Assembly: GCA_944381505.1 (NCBI GenBank)
Contig: CALWLK010000021.1
Location: forward strand, 1 to 54,538
Source of the DNA: an uncultured Lachnospiraceae bacterium
Lineage (GTDB): Bacteria > Bacillota > Clostridia > Lachnospirales > Lachnospiraceae
Direction: 5' to 3'
Length of the DNA stretch: 54,538 bases
Shown here: in pieces, positions 15,578 through 22,970 of the stretch
Layout: each line of letters opens with the position of its first letter
Numbering within the stretch: the first letter of the stretch is position 1
Notes under the pieces: model-generated
Database searches by the model: none
What the model saw: the letters and a program-made list of their open reading frames with translations, nothing else
What the model was told of the DNA's origin: nothing
Translations under genes and position numbers: made by a program

Positions 15578-17368
15578 TTACATCTTCTCCGGAGCTTCAA
15601 AGCCCAGGATATGTATACAATCTGTGAGGACTCTCTTTGTGAGTGCAAGGAGGGCTATATATCCCGCCTTTTTCTCTCCGTCCTCCTCGGAGAGTATCTT
15701 GGTGTCGTGATAGAAGGAGTTGAAGGCGTTTGATATCTCATATATATACTGGCATATCTTGTGGGGCGCCAGCTCCCTCCATGAGAGCTCTATCGTCTCA
15801 CTGTATCTTCCGAGAAGGAGGGCAAGCTCCTTAGTGGACTTCGAGCAGTCCACCGCGCTCTCAGGCACCGAAAGCCCCTTCTCCTCAAATCCTCCCTCCG
15901 GGAGGGAATCCGCATACTTTTTCAGTATGCTCGATATCCTTACTATGGAATAAAGTATGTAGGGGCCTGTGTTTCCCTCAAAGCCCGTAAATCTGTCTAT
16001 ATCAAAAATATAATCCTTGGAGGCCTGATTTGAGAGATCTCCGTACTTGAGGGCGGCGAGCCCTACCACCTTGGCTATCTCACGGGCCTCACCTTCGGAT
16101 ATCTCCTCCTCGCTCCTGCTCTCCCTTATCCTCTCATATACCCTGTCCTCTATCTCCTTCACCAGAACAGAAAGCCTAAGGACCCCTCCTTCTCTTGTCT
16201 TGAAGGGCTTTCCGTCCTTACCGTTCATGGTTCCGAAGCCGAGGAACCTAAGGCTCTCATCCTCTCTGACTATGCCCGCCTTTCTTGCCACTCTGAAAAA
16301 ACTCGTGTAGTGAAGGCTCTGGCGCTGATCCGCGATGTAGATATAGGCGTCGGGCTTGTAAAGAAGCTCCCTCTCCACCATGGTGGCAAGATCCGTGGTG
16401 GCATAAAGGCTTGCGCCGTCGGACTTTCTGACTATACAGGGAGGCAGCTCCTTGGTGTCACCGGGCTCGCTTATGTCCACCACCAGAGCTCCCTGGGACT
16501 CATAGGCTATGTGCCTCTCCTCCATATCCTTAAGCATATCCGGGATGTATTTCTGCACATCGGACTCGCCCTTCCAGAGCTCAAAGCTCACATCAAGGCT
16601 GTCATAATTTTTCTTAAGATCCGCCACGCTGAGTTCCATGATGCGCTTCCAGATCTCCATGCACTCGGGATCTCCCGACTGCAGGCGCTTCGTGGCCTCA
16701 AGTGCTCTCTCCTTAAATTCAAGGGCTCTCTCTGTGAGCTTGCCGTCTTTGTCCGCCTCCTTGGACTTTGCGGAGGCAGCGGGATAGATCTCCTCCAGAT
16801 CCGAAAGGTCAAACTCGGTCTGACCTCTGTCCTTTAATTCCTCTATGATAAGCCCCATCTGAAGGCCCCAGTCTCCCAGATGCACGTCTCCTATCATCCT
16901 GTTTCCCATTCGGGCTCCCAGACGCTTTATGCTCTCTCCTATCACCGCCGAGCGCAGATGGCCCACATGCAGGGGCTTCGCCACGTTGGCTCCGCCGTAG
17001 TCCACTATTATGATGGGCTCCCTGCCCTCCTTTTTCTCCACGGGCTCAAGCCCCAAGCCCTCCTCCCGGCTCATATCGCTGAGATACTCAGCCGCAAACT
17101 CGGGGGAGAGATCAAGGTTTATGAATCCCGGCATCACCGCCTCGGCCTTTGAGAATACAGGCTCGCTTTTTAACTCCTCCACAACAGCTTGTGCAAGCTC
17201 TATGGGCTTTCTGTGCATAGCCTTCGCAAGGCCCATGGCGCCGTTGCACTGGTATTCGCAAAGATCCGGCCTGTTTGAGATATTCACTCTGCCGTAGGAA
17301 GCGTCGAGCCCCGCTCTCTCGAAGGCCTGCTCCATCTTTTCATTCAATATATCAGCTAATTTACGCAT
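15578..17368 (-). CDS. argS: Arginyl-tRNA synthetase
   Basis: A 596-residue class I synthetase charging tRNA-Arg. The N-terminal additional domain (residues 1-110) is followed by the HIGH-type motif HVGHLRSAVIG with ANVAKPLHVG before it, then the Rossmann catalytic domain. A SLHYTSFFRVARKAG region and the C-terminal DALR anticodon-binding domain follow, ending with YHDTKIL. No classic KMSKS is obvious, as is common in bacterial ArgRS (GFGTMNGKDGKPFKTREGG takes its place; key part KPFKTR). Start at 17368 has AAAGGG upstream. A tRNA-Arg gene is also in the window, 7.7 kb away. Confidence 0.95.
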   Translation of the reverse strand: MRKLADILNEKMEQAFERAGLDASYGRVNISNRPDLCEYQCNGAMGLAKAMHRKPIELAQAVVEELKSEPVFSKAEAVMPGFINLDLSPEFAAEYLSDMSREEGLGLEPVEKKEGREPIIIVDYGGANVAKPLHVGHLRSAVIGESIKRLGARMGNRMIGDVHLGDWGLQMGLIIEELKDRGQTEFDLSDLEEIYPAASAKSKEADKDGKLTERALEFKERALEATKRLQSGDPECMEIWKRIMELSVADLKKNYDSLDVSFELWKGESDVQKYIPDMLKDMEERHIAYESQGALVVDISEPGDTKELPPCIVRKSDGASLYATTDLATMVERELLYKPDAYIYIADQRQSLHYTSFFRVARKAGIVREDESLRFLGFGTMNGKDGKPFKTREGGVLRLSVLVKEIEDRVYERIRESRSEEEISEGEAREIAKVVGLAALKYGDLSNQASKDYIFDIDRFTGFEGNTGPYILYSIVRISSILKKYADSLPEGGFEEKGLSVPESAVDCSKSTKELALLLGRYSETIELSWRELAPHKICQYIYEISNAFNSFYHDTKILSEEDGEKKAGYIALLALTKRVLTDCIHILGFEAPEKM

Positions 17369-17391
17369 AATTTTTCCCTTTATAAAATCAA

Positions 17392-17437
17392 GAGGCGGTT
17401 TCAAATCGGAACCGGTTTTCCGTTTTGCAACAGCCTC
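17392..17437. terminator. Hairpin between efp and argS
   Basis: GAGGC/GCCTC arms with an inner GGAAcCGG/CCGgTTTTCC-like stem. The better T run (TTTTTAATTTCTTTTT) is on the plus strand, where no gene ends; on the minus strand it is followed by TTGATTTTAT. It may be a weak terminator after efp or a structured argS leader. No T-box features were found. Confidence 0.45.
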
Positions 17438-17467
17438 TTTTTAATTTCTTTTTATTGACTTTAATAA

Positions 17468-18025
17468 TTAAACTCTTGAGAGATACTCTCCTGTACGGGT
17501 GTCTATCTTTATCTTGTCTCCCATATTTACAAACAGAGGAACCGCAACCTGTGCTCCGGTCTCAACTGTAGCGGGCTTCGTAGCGCCTGTAGCTGTATCT
17601 CCCTTGAAGCCGGGCTCTGTCTCTGTGACCTCAAGCTCAACGAACATGGGGGGCTCTACGGAGAATACGCTGCCCTGATAGGAGTTGACCTTGCATATGT
17701 CGTTCTCCTTGACGAACTTCATTGCGTCTCCCGCAAGCTCTGCAGAGATAGCCATCTGATCGTAGGTCTCTGTGTTCATGAAGTTGTACTGGTCTCCGTC
17801 CTGATAAAGGTACTGCATATCTACCTTGTCGATGCGGGCTGAAGGGAATTTCTCTGTGGGCCTGAATGTTCTCTCCACAACGCCGCCGTTGATGACATTC
17901 TTAAGCTTTGTCCTTACGAAAGCGGCTCCCTTTCCCGGCTTAACGTGCTGGAACTCTATGATCTGAACTACCTGTCCGTCGATCTCAAGTGTAACACCGT
18001 TTCTAAAATCACCTGCTGATATCAT
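17468..18025 (-). CDS. efp: Translation elongation factor P
   Basis: A 185-residue protein of normal EF-P length that rescues ribosomes stalled at polyproline. Domain I carries the modification loop KPGKGAAF with Lys32 at the tip; then the OB-fold domains II and III with the family ending in [13 protein letters not shown]. Whether Lys32 is modified cannot be told, as no modification gene is in the window. It has its own promoter and lies upstream of argS. Confidence 0.97.
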   Translation of the reverse strand: MISAGDFRNGVTLEIDGQVVQIIEFQHVKPGKGAAFVRTKLKNVINGGVVERTFRPTEKFPSARIDKVDMQYLYQDGDQYNFMNTETYDQMAISAELAGDAMKFVKENDICKVNSYQGSVFSVEPPMFVELEVTETEPGFKGDTATGATKPATVETGAQVAVPLFVNMGDKIKIDTRTGEYLSRV

Positions 18026-18080
18026 ATTATCCCTCCCGGATCATCAAATGTTTTTCAAAATCTGTAAAAAATTCTATACT

Positions 18081-18109
18081 AATATATATTAAACTTTCAG
18101 GAAATTCAA
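18081..18109 (-). promoter_or_regulatory. Promoter of efp
   Basis: Minus-strand TTGAAT (18104-18109), 17-base spacer, TATATT (18081-18086). Confidence 0.6.
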
Positions 18110-18150
18110 GCATTTTCGCATCCCCTAAAGAATTTTCAGAAAATTGCACA

Positions 18151-18690
18151 TCAAAAAAGCTCTTTTTTTAAGCGTTTTTTAAGCCTTCTCTTAAAGGAAG
18201 CCACGATGGCTCTCTCAGGTATGCGCTTAAGCTTTATCTTAAATATGTCCGTGCTCCTGTCTATAGGCTCCACCAGAAGGGACTTAAGGCCCGCCCTCTT
18301 TGCTCCGAGGATATCCGTAAATATCTGATCCCCTGCAAAGATCGCCTGAGAGGGAGTCAGCTTAAGGAGCTCGCAAGCCTTGAGATAGCCCTTCCTCGAG
18401 GGCTTTCCCGCCTTGCAGATGTAGCGCGTCTTCACCTTCTCAGCAAAGGGCTTCACCCTTCCCTCATCGTTATTGCTGAGGATCATTGTATCAAGCCCTC
18501 TTTCCCTGAGCAGGGAAAAGAGCTTCTCGCTCCTTAGATCCGCGGGAGCTCCGTGGGGCACCAGAGTATTATCTATGTCGAATATGACAGCCCTTATGCC
18601 CTTTTCCTTCAAGGAGTCCCAGTAGCCTTCGGGAAGGCTGTAGAGGCTCCTCTCATAGGAATCCGGATAAAAAACATCGAAAATGCCCAT
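18151..18690 (-). CDS. YqeG-family HAD phosphatase
   Basis: A 179-residue HAD IIIA protein: motif I FDIDNTL (near residue 38), motif II LSNN, a conserved Lys in KAGKPSRKG, and motif III AGDQIFTDILGAK. This is the YqeG family found in Firmicutes, often near shikimate, ribosome-assembly or nrdR genes; its substrate is not settled. The ATG overlaps the nrdR stop codon (TGATG), so translation is coupled. A TTG three bases earlier is less likely. The C-terminus is strongly basic. Confidence 0.9.
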   Translation of the reverse strand: MGIFDVFYPDSYERSLYSLPEGYWDSLKEKGIRAVIFDIDNTLVPHGAPADLRSEKLFSLLRERGLDTMILSNNDEGRVKPFAEKVKTRYICKAGKPSRKGYLKACELLKLTPSQAIFAGDQIFTDILGAKRAGLKSLLVEPIDRSTDIFKIKLKRIPERAIVASFKRRLKKRLKKELF

Positions 18691-19178
18691 CAAGCTTCTT
18701 CCGCCTTCCGGCTGTCGTCCTTGCCCTGAGATTTAAGGAGCTTTCCCACCTCCTCTATGAAGGTGTTCACGTCCTTGAATTCCCTGTATACCGAAGCAAA
18801 TCTTACGTAGGCCACCTCGTCGGTCTCCTTGAGCTTTTCCATGACCAGCTCTCCTATTACCGAGGAGGGTATCTCCTTCTCCTCCATTCCGAATATCTTC
18901 GACTCTATCTCGTCTATCATCTCAGCCACCCGGCCTGACGACACAGGCCTCTTGTGACAGGACTGAACTATTCCCTTTTCTATCTTGGATCTGTCATAGG
19001 CCTCTCTGGTATTGTCCTTCTTTACCACCATGAGGGGCATGGTCTCAGGCTTCTCATAGGTGGTGAATCTCTTTTTACACACGAGGCACTGCCTTCTTCT
19101 CCTTATGGCGCTGTTGTCGTCTGCAGGCCTCGAATCTATGACCTTCGTGTCTTCCGCATTACAAAACGGGCATTTCAT
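18690..19178 (-). CDS. nrdR: Transcriptional repressor NrdR
   Basis: A 162-residue repressor of ribonucleotide reductase genes. The N-terminal zinc ribbon has CPFC (Cys3, Cys6) and CLVC (near 31-34) with IDSRPADDNSAIRRRRQC between. An ATP-cone domain follows (VVKKDNTREAYDRSKIEKGI; key part KKDNTREAYDRSK). The start is set by AGGAGG 8-10 bases upstream and the conserved MKCPFC opening; the open frame runs further up into the previous gene. It overlaps the DUF975 gene by 20 bases and yqeG by 1-3 bases, so the three form one transcript. No nrd genes are in the window. Confidence 0.96.
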   Translation of the reverse strand: MKCPFCNAEDTKVIDSRPADDNSAIRRRRQCLVCKKRFTTYEKPETMPLMVVKKDNTREAYDRSKIEKGIVQSCHKRPVSSGRVAEMIDEIESKIFGMEEKEIPSSVIGELVMEKLKETDEVAYVRFASVYREFKDVNTFIEEVGKLLKSQGKDDSRKAEEA

Positions 19179-20073
19179 CAGAATCGTCCTCCTTGGTTTT
19201 TTCCTCTGCTTTCTCTGCTTCCTCCGCTTCAAGGGCTTGCATCTCAGTCTCCGCCTCGGCTTTTATCTCCGATACCTCTGCCCGGTTTTCCGGAGCCGCC
19301 GTATCTGCGGTTTTTTCTCCCTCACTGTGGGCGGCCGCCGCATCAAGGTAGAAGAATGCTCCTGTGACCGTCATATAAGGGGCTATCCAGTATATCGCCA
19401 AGCCGAGAGTCATATATACGGGTATTATCCAAGGCAGGAAGCCAAGGTACATGAAAAGGAGCCTGAGCTTCCTTTTCTTCATGAACCTCATGCTGAGCCT
19501 CATGGACTCAAAGATGCCTGTATCGGGCATGTCCGTCCTGACAAAGGCTGTCAGGGATAGGCCCAAGAAGAAAAACATATATATAATGTAGAGAATTATA
19601 TATACGCCCAAAATAATGAGAGCCAAATAGCCGGCTGAGTCTGCGAGGTAGGTCCCTACCTGAAGCAAAACGGAGACTGCCACTCCCAAAAGTGAGAGAA
19701 GGATATAGGTCCACAGAAATCTCCAGGGTCTTGCTCCCCTTCTGAAGGCATAGAACAGCTCACCCACAGAGCACTGCTCTCCCTTTGCTATACAGAGAGC
19801 GAGCCTGCACTCCCCCATCATGAAAAAGACAAACATGACAGCTGTGCATATGGCTATCAAAGCCGTTATGACGGCTGCCGCAGCCACTCCCCACGAAGCT
19901 CCGCTCCGCCCGTAAGCGCCTTCCACACCTGCATAGAACACTATCATCCCTGCAAAGGCAAGGGCGCATATGATAAGCCCGGCCAAGAAGAACGAGCCTA
20001 TCATGGTCCCGTATTTTCCCAAAAGGGCCTGCCTCGCCCGAGCCTTATAATCTCCGGATCTCAGTTTCTTCAT
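19159..20073 (-). CDS. DUF975-family membrane protein
   Basis: A 304-residue membrane protein starting MKKLRSGDYKARARQAL, the typical opening of DUF975 proteins, followed by about six hydrophobic helices and the GLSLTAFVRTDMP region seen in this family. The last 60 residues are an acidic Glu/Ala-rich tail, probably disordered in the cytoplasm. The start at 20073 has GGGGGAT upstream. Its 3' end overlaps nrdR and contains the nrdR ribosome-binding site. The family's function is unknown. Confidence 0.85.
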   Translation of the reverse strand: MKKLRSGDYKARARQALLGKYGTMIGSFFLAGLIICALAFAGMIVFYAGVEGAYGRSGASWGVAAAAVITALIAICTAVMFVFFMMGECRLALCIAKGEQCSVGELFYAFRRGARPWRFLWTYILLSLLGVAVSVLLQVGTYLADSAGYLALIILGVYIILYIIYMFFFLGLSLTAFVRTDMPDTGIFESMRLSMRFMKKRKLRLLFMYLGFLPWIIPVYMTLGLAIYWIAPYMTVTGAFFYLDAAAAHSEGEKTADTAAPENRAEVSEIKAEAETEMQALEAEEAEKAEEKTKEDDSDEMPVL

Positions 20074-20093
20074 AAGATAACATCCCCCTGATT

Positions 20094-20390
20094 TTAGTAA
20101 TAGTATGAAAAGCCATACATCGCGCCCATTCCGGCTGCCATGAAAATGCCAAGGAATACCAATACCAAAAATGATATGATGAGCGCCACTATAGAGCACA
20201 CAAGCCCTCCTATGGCCACTCCGTGCATACTCCCCGCGCCCCTTGAGAGCAGCGCAAAGGTTATTCCCAGCCCTGCAAAGATTATTCCTATCATAAAAAT
20301 GCTTGTGACGATGGCGAGTATGCCCATGACCAGTGAAGCTATGGCAAGGCCGTTGGCAACTCTCCTTGAATCGGCGTTTTGATTCTCCAT
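20094..20390 (-). CDS. Small DUF4190-like membrane protein
   Basis: A 98-residue protein: a short polar N-terminus, then two hydrophobic hairpin segments (about residues 12-45 and 53-85) with the NGLAIASLVMGILAIV pattern of DUF4190 proteins. It ends GFSYYY. The ATG at 20390 follows GAAAGGAG by 5 bases; that site is part of an unusual leader (see the hairpin feature). It sits 20 bases before the DUF975 gene and is probably the first gene of that transcript. Function unknown. Confidence 0.75.
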   Translation of the reverse strand: MENQNADSRRVANGLAIASLVMGILAIVTSIFMIGIIFAGLGITFALLSRGAGSMHGVAIGGLVCSIVALIISFLVLVFLGIFMAAGMGAMYGFSYYY

Positions 20391-20395
20391 TTTGG

Positions 20396-20426
20396 CTCCT
20401 TTCAGGAAAGGACCGGGGTCCTTTCC
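20396..20426 (-). promoter_or_regulatory. Two mutually exclusive leader hairpins at a ribosome-binding site
   Basis: On the minus strand the leader holds a perfect palindrome with arms GGAAAGGACC and GGTCCTTTCC (20405-20426) directly before the ribosome-binding site GAAAGGAG (20396-20403). The 3' arm can instead form TCCTTT-CCTG-AAAGGA with the ribosome-binding site itself. One fold frees the site, the other hides it. The pairing is seen directly; regulation by it is an inference. Confidence 0.5.
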
Positions 20427-20448
20427 GAAAAAACTGAATATTATTGAA

Positions 20449-20477
20449 ATTTTACTACATCTATATGCATAATTCAA
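20449..20477 (-). promoter_or_regulatory. Promoter of the DUF4190/DUF975/nrdR/yqeG transcript
   Basis: Minus-strand TTGAAT (20472-20477), 17-base spacer, TAAAAT (20449-20454). Confidence 0.6.
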
Positions 20478-20540
20478 GTTGACAAACTAGACGTTTATTC
20501 AAACTAACCTCATTTTTATGAATTTTAATAATTTTTTAGA

Positions 20541-20569
20541 TTGTTCTAACGCTCAATGCCTGTTATAAT
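20541..20569 (+). promoter_or_regulatory. Promoter of the LytTR regulator gene
   Basis: TTGTTC (20541-20546), 17-base spacer, perfect TATAAT (20564-20569). It is divergent from the promoter at 20449-20477. Confidence 0.65.
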
Positions 20570-20610
20570 AATTAATTAATAGATAAATAATTTTCAGAGG
20601 AGGACGTGCC

Positions 20611-21435
20611 ATGAAAACAGGGTCCCTTTCCGAGGATATCGTTGTCGATCTGTCGCGCAAAGTCATCAAAAGCTATTATGACAATGACAGAGAACTGATA
20701 CTGCCTTTTCTTTCCAAGGAGTTTATGTGGATAGGAACGAGTGACACAAATCGAGCTGAAGACCGCGCGGATTTCTGCGATGTGCTGAAGCAGATACCCA
20801 GTGTCCCTCCCGTTTCAATATCCGATGAACACTACCACCTTATATATCATGAGCGCAATGTTTGGATCCTTTACGGAAGGCTCGAGGCCACCTACGCCCT
20901 CGAAGGCGACGCTTTGGTCCATCGCCATATGAGGTTTACTCTCGTGTGGAGGCGTACAGGTGACGGGCTGAAGCTCATACATATACATTCCTCATGTTCC
21001 GCAGATCCTTCTCTCTACAGAGATCCTCAGACAAATGACGCAAAGTCTCCGGAGGACAAGCCTCTCATGGAACATTTTGAGAAGATACTGAGCCTTCCCA
21101 CGAACACGAGAAAGCTTGCCTTCAAGGATCTCTCGGGCGTCCACAGATATCTTCTGCCTGAAGAGGTAGTCTATCTTGAGGCGGATCTCCAGCGCACTAT
21201 AGTGTACACGAAATCAGGCACATTTCAGGTTCACGGCCTTATATCCGAGACAGAGAGAAATATGCCCGACGAGTTCTTCCGCATACACAAGAGCTATCTC
21301 TTAAACTCCAACTATGTGGACAATATCTGCCGCTACAAAGCCACCTTGAACGACGGGACTCAGCTTCCCATCGGAAGAGACAGGTATATGGATTTCAAAA
21401 GATATCTTGCAAAGAGAAGCCAAAACCGCTCATAA
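20611..21435 (+). CDS. LytTR DNA-binding regulator with SnoaL/NTF2-like N-terminal domain
   Basis: A 274-residue likely transcription regulator. Residues about 10-130 have the pattern of a SnoaL/NTF2-like cone domain (DNDRELILPFLSKEFMWIG, a helix-strand start, and later VWRRTGDGLKLIHIHSS). Residues about 165-270 are a LytTR domain: YLLPEEVVYLEADLQRT, FFRIHKSYLLN and LPIGRDRYMDFK are characteristic. There is no receiver domain and no neighbouring histidine kinase. The NTF2-like pocket could bind a small ligand, making this a one-component sensor; that is an inference. GGAGG lies 8 bases before the ATG. Confidence 0.85.
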   Translation: MKTGSLSEDIVVDLSRKVIKSYYDNDRELILPFLSKEFMWIGTSDTNRAEDRADFCDVLKQIPSVPPVSISDEHYHLIYHERNVWILYGRLEATYALEGDALVHRHMRFTLVWRRTGDGLKLIHIHSSCSADPSLYRDPQTNDAKSPEDKPLMEHFEKILSLPTNTRKLAFKDLSGVHRYLLPEEVVYLEADLQRTIVYTKSGTFQVHGLISETERNMPDEFFRIHKSYLLNSNYVDNICRYKATLNDGTQLPIGRDRYMDFKRYLAKRSQNRS

Positions 21436-21462
21436 GCATAAAGCAAAGATCGGTAAATATTC

Positions 21463-21500
21463 AGCGCGGCCCCGACAAACTCTCGGAGCCGCGCTTTTTA
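21463..21500 (+). terminator. Terminator of the LytTR gene
   Basis: Stem AGCGCGGC/GCCGCGCT extended by CCGA/TCGG, followed by TTTTT. It lies between two convergent genes. Confidence 0.85.
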
Positions 21501-22904
21501 CTATTTGCAGAGCTCGTATATCGCCTCGGCATATATCTTTGCCGCAGTCTTCATCTCCTCTATTATCATAAACTCGTCCGCCCCATGCATATGCGTGTCT
21601 GTGGTATCCCCCACAGCCCCGAAGGCCACTCCGTTTTTGAGCTCATGGACATAGGTCCCGCCTCCTATAGCAAGGCATTCTCCCTTTTTCCCTGTGTACT
21701 TCTCGTAGCAGGCAAGGAGAGTCCTCACGAAATCCGAGTCACCGTCTACCACATGAGCGGGAAGAAAGTCGGTCTTTATATCAAAGCCCTTGTCTCTGAC
21801 CGCCTTCTCTGCGGGCGCCACACAGTTCTCCTCGTTGGAGGCGGCGCAAGTGCGGGCATCCCACTTTGCAAAGAGTCCCCCGTCGCTTATCTCCACTATA
21901 TCCAAGCTGCAGGTGGTGGCATGGGATATCTCATCGCTCATTTTTATATTTATGCCCGAGCCGTCAGTCACTCCGTAGGGGAAGAGCTCCAAAAGGCGGT
22001 TCAAAGCCGAAAGGCGCTCGCTGCCCTCTTCAGGAAGCTTGGAGATGAGAAGCGCCAAGGCCAAGGCCGCATTCTTTCCGTTTTCAGGGGTTGAGGCGTG
22101 GGCGGTACTTCCCTCGGCCATTATTTTCAAACAGCCCTCCTCCTCACTGAAGGAGAAGGAAACTTCTGTTAAGGCCTCTGTCTCCTCGTATATGTCCTTG
22201 AGCTCACTGAGGCCGAATCCCTTTAAAAGGGCCTGTGCCTTTCCGGGAACTATGTTTACAGTAGTGCCTCCCTTAAAGTACACGAGATCTCTCTCCAAAA
22301 GCTCTCCGTCAAAGCTCTTCGTTATCTCTCCGCGGAACTGTCCCTTCTCCACATTTATGAGAGGAAACTCTCCGTCAGGTGAGAAGGTCATTGGAGCCTC
22401 CTTCTCTATGGCATAGTAATGCTTTATATCAGAGCTTCCGCACTCCTCGTCAGTTCCCAATATAAGTCTGCAATTTCTTGAAAGGGGCAATCCCAGCTCC
22501 TTCACAGCTCTCATGGCATAGAGGGCGCACATGGCGGGTCCCTTGTCGTCGGAGCTGCCTCTGCCGTATATCCTTCCGTCCTTTACTATGGGCTTGTAGG
22601 CCTCGGTAACTGTCCAACCGTCCCCTGCAGCCACTACGTCCATATGGGCCAGAATATCAAGTCCGCTCTCCTTGTCGTTCATGTCGGCGCAGGCAACATA
22701 GTTGTCATAATTTTTTACGTCAAAGCCATACTTCTCGCAGAGATCCATGGCCTCGTTCAGAGCTCTGAAGGGACCGTCTCCATAGGGCTTTCCCTCCTCA
22801 TAGGGCCCCTTCTCGGAGTTTACCTCGCAGAGCTTCATGGTATCTCTGACCATCTCATCTGTGTGCTCGTCAATAAATTTGCTTATCTTTTCGCTTATGT
22901 CCAT
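21501..22904 (-). CDS. pepV: PepV-type M20 metallodipeptidase
   Basis: A 467-residue cytoplasmic zinc dipeptidase. Metal-site motifs of the M20/Sapep family are present: DILAHMDVVAAG (first His and Asp), GRGSSDDKGP (bridging Asp), TDEECGSSD (catalytic Glu pair) and a late GGGTYVHE. The lid domain lies between about residues 180 and 300. The ATG at 22904 is about 11 bases after AGGAG; a GTG nine bases earlier is too close to that site. It converges with the LytTR gene and shares the terminator region. Confidence 0.92.
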   Translation of the reverse strand: MDISEKISKFIDEHTDEMVRDTMKLCEVNSEKGPYEEGKPYGDGPFRALNEAMDLCEKYGFDVKNYDNYVACADMNDKESGLDILAHMDVVAAGDGWTVTEAYKPIVKDGRIYGRGSSDDKGPAMCALYAMRAVKELGLPLSRNCRLILGTDEECGSSDIKHYYAIEKEAPMTFSPDGEFPLINVEKGQFRGEITKSFDGELLERDLVYFKGGTTVNIVPGKAQALLKGFGLSELKDIYEETEALTEVSFSFSEEEGCLKIMAEGSTAHASTPENGKNAALALALLISKLPEEGSERLSALNRLLELFPYGVTDGSGINIKMSDEISHATTCSLDIVEISDGGLFAKWDARTCAASNEENCVAPAEKAVRDKGFDIKTDFLPAHVVDGDSDFVRTLLACYEKYTGKKGECLAIGGGTYVHELKNGVAFGAVGDTTDTHMHGADEFMIIEEMKTAAKIYAEAIYELCK

Positions 22905-22970
22905 ATGGGTCACGTCTCCTCCCTGTAGTTTTTCTCTTATTTATTATATCACGTTTATTGCCGGGAAGTA

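Noticed and set aside
17392-17467. T-box riboswitch before argS
   Set aside because: The leader is under 100 bases and lacks the conserved T-box sequence and specifier loop.
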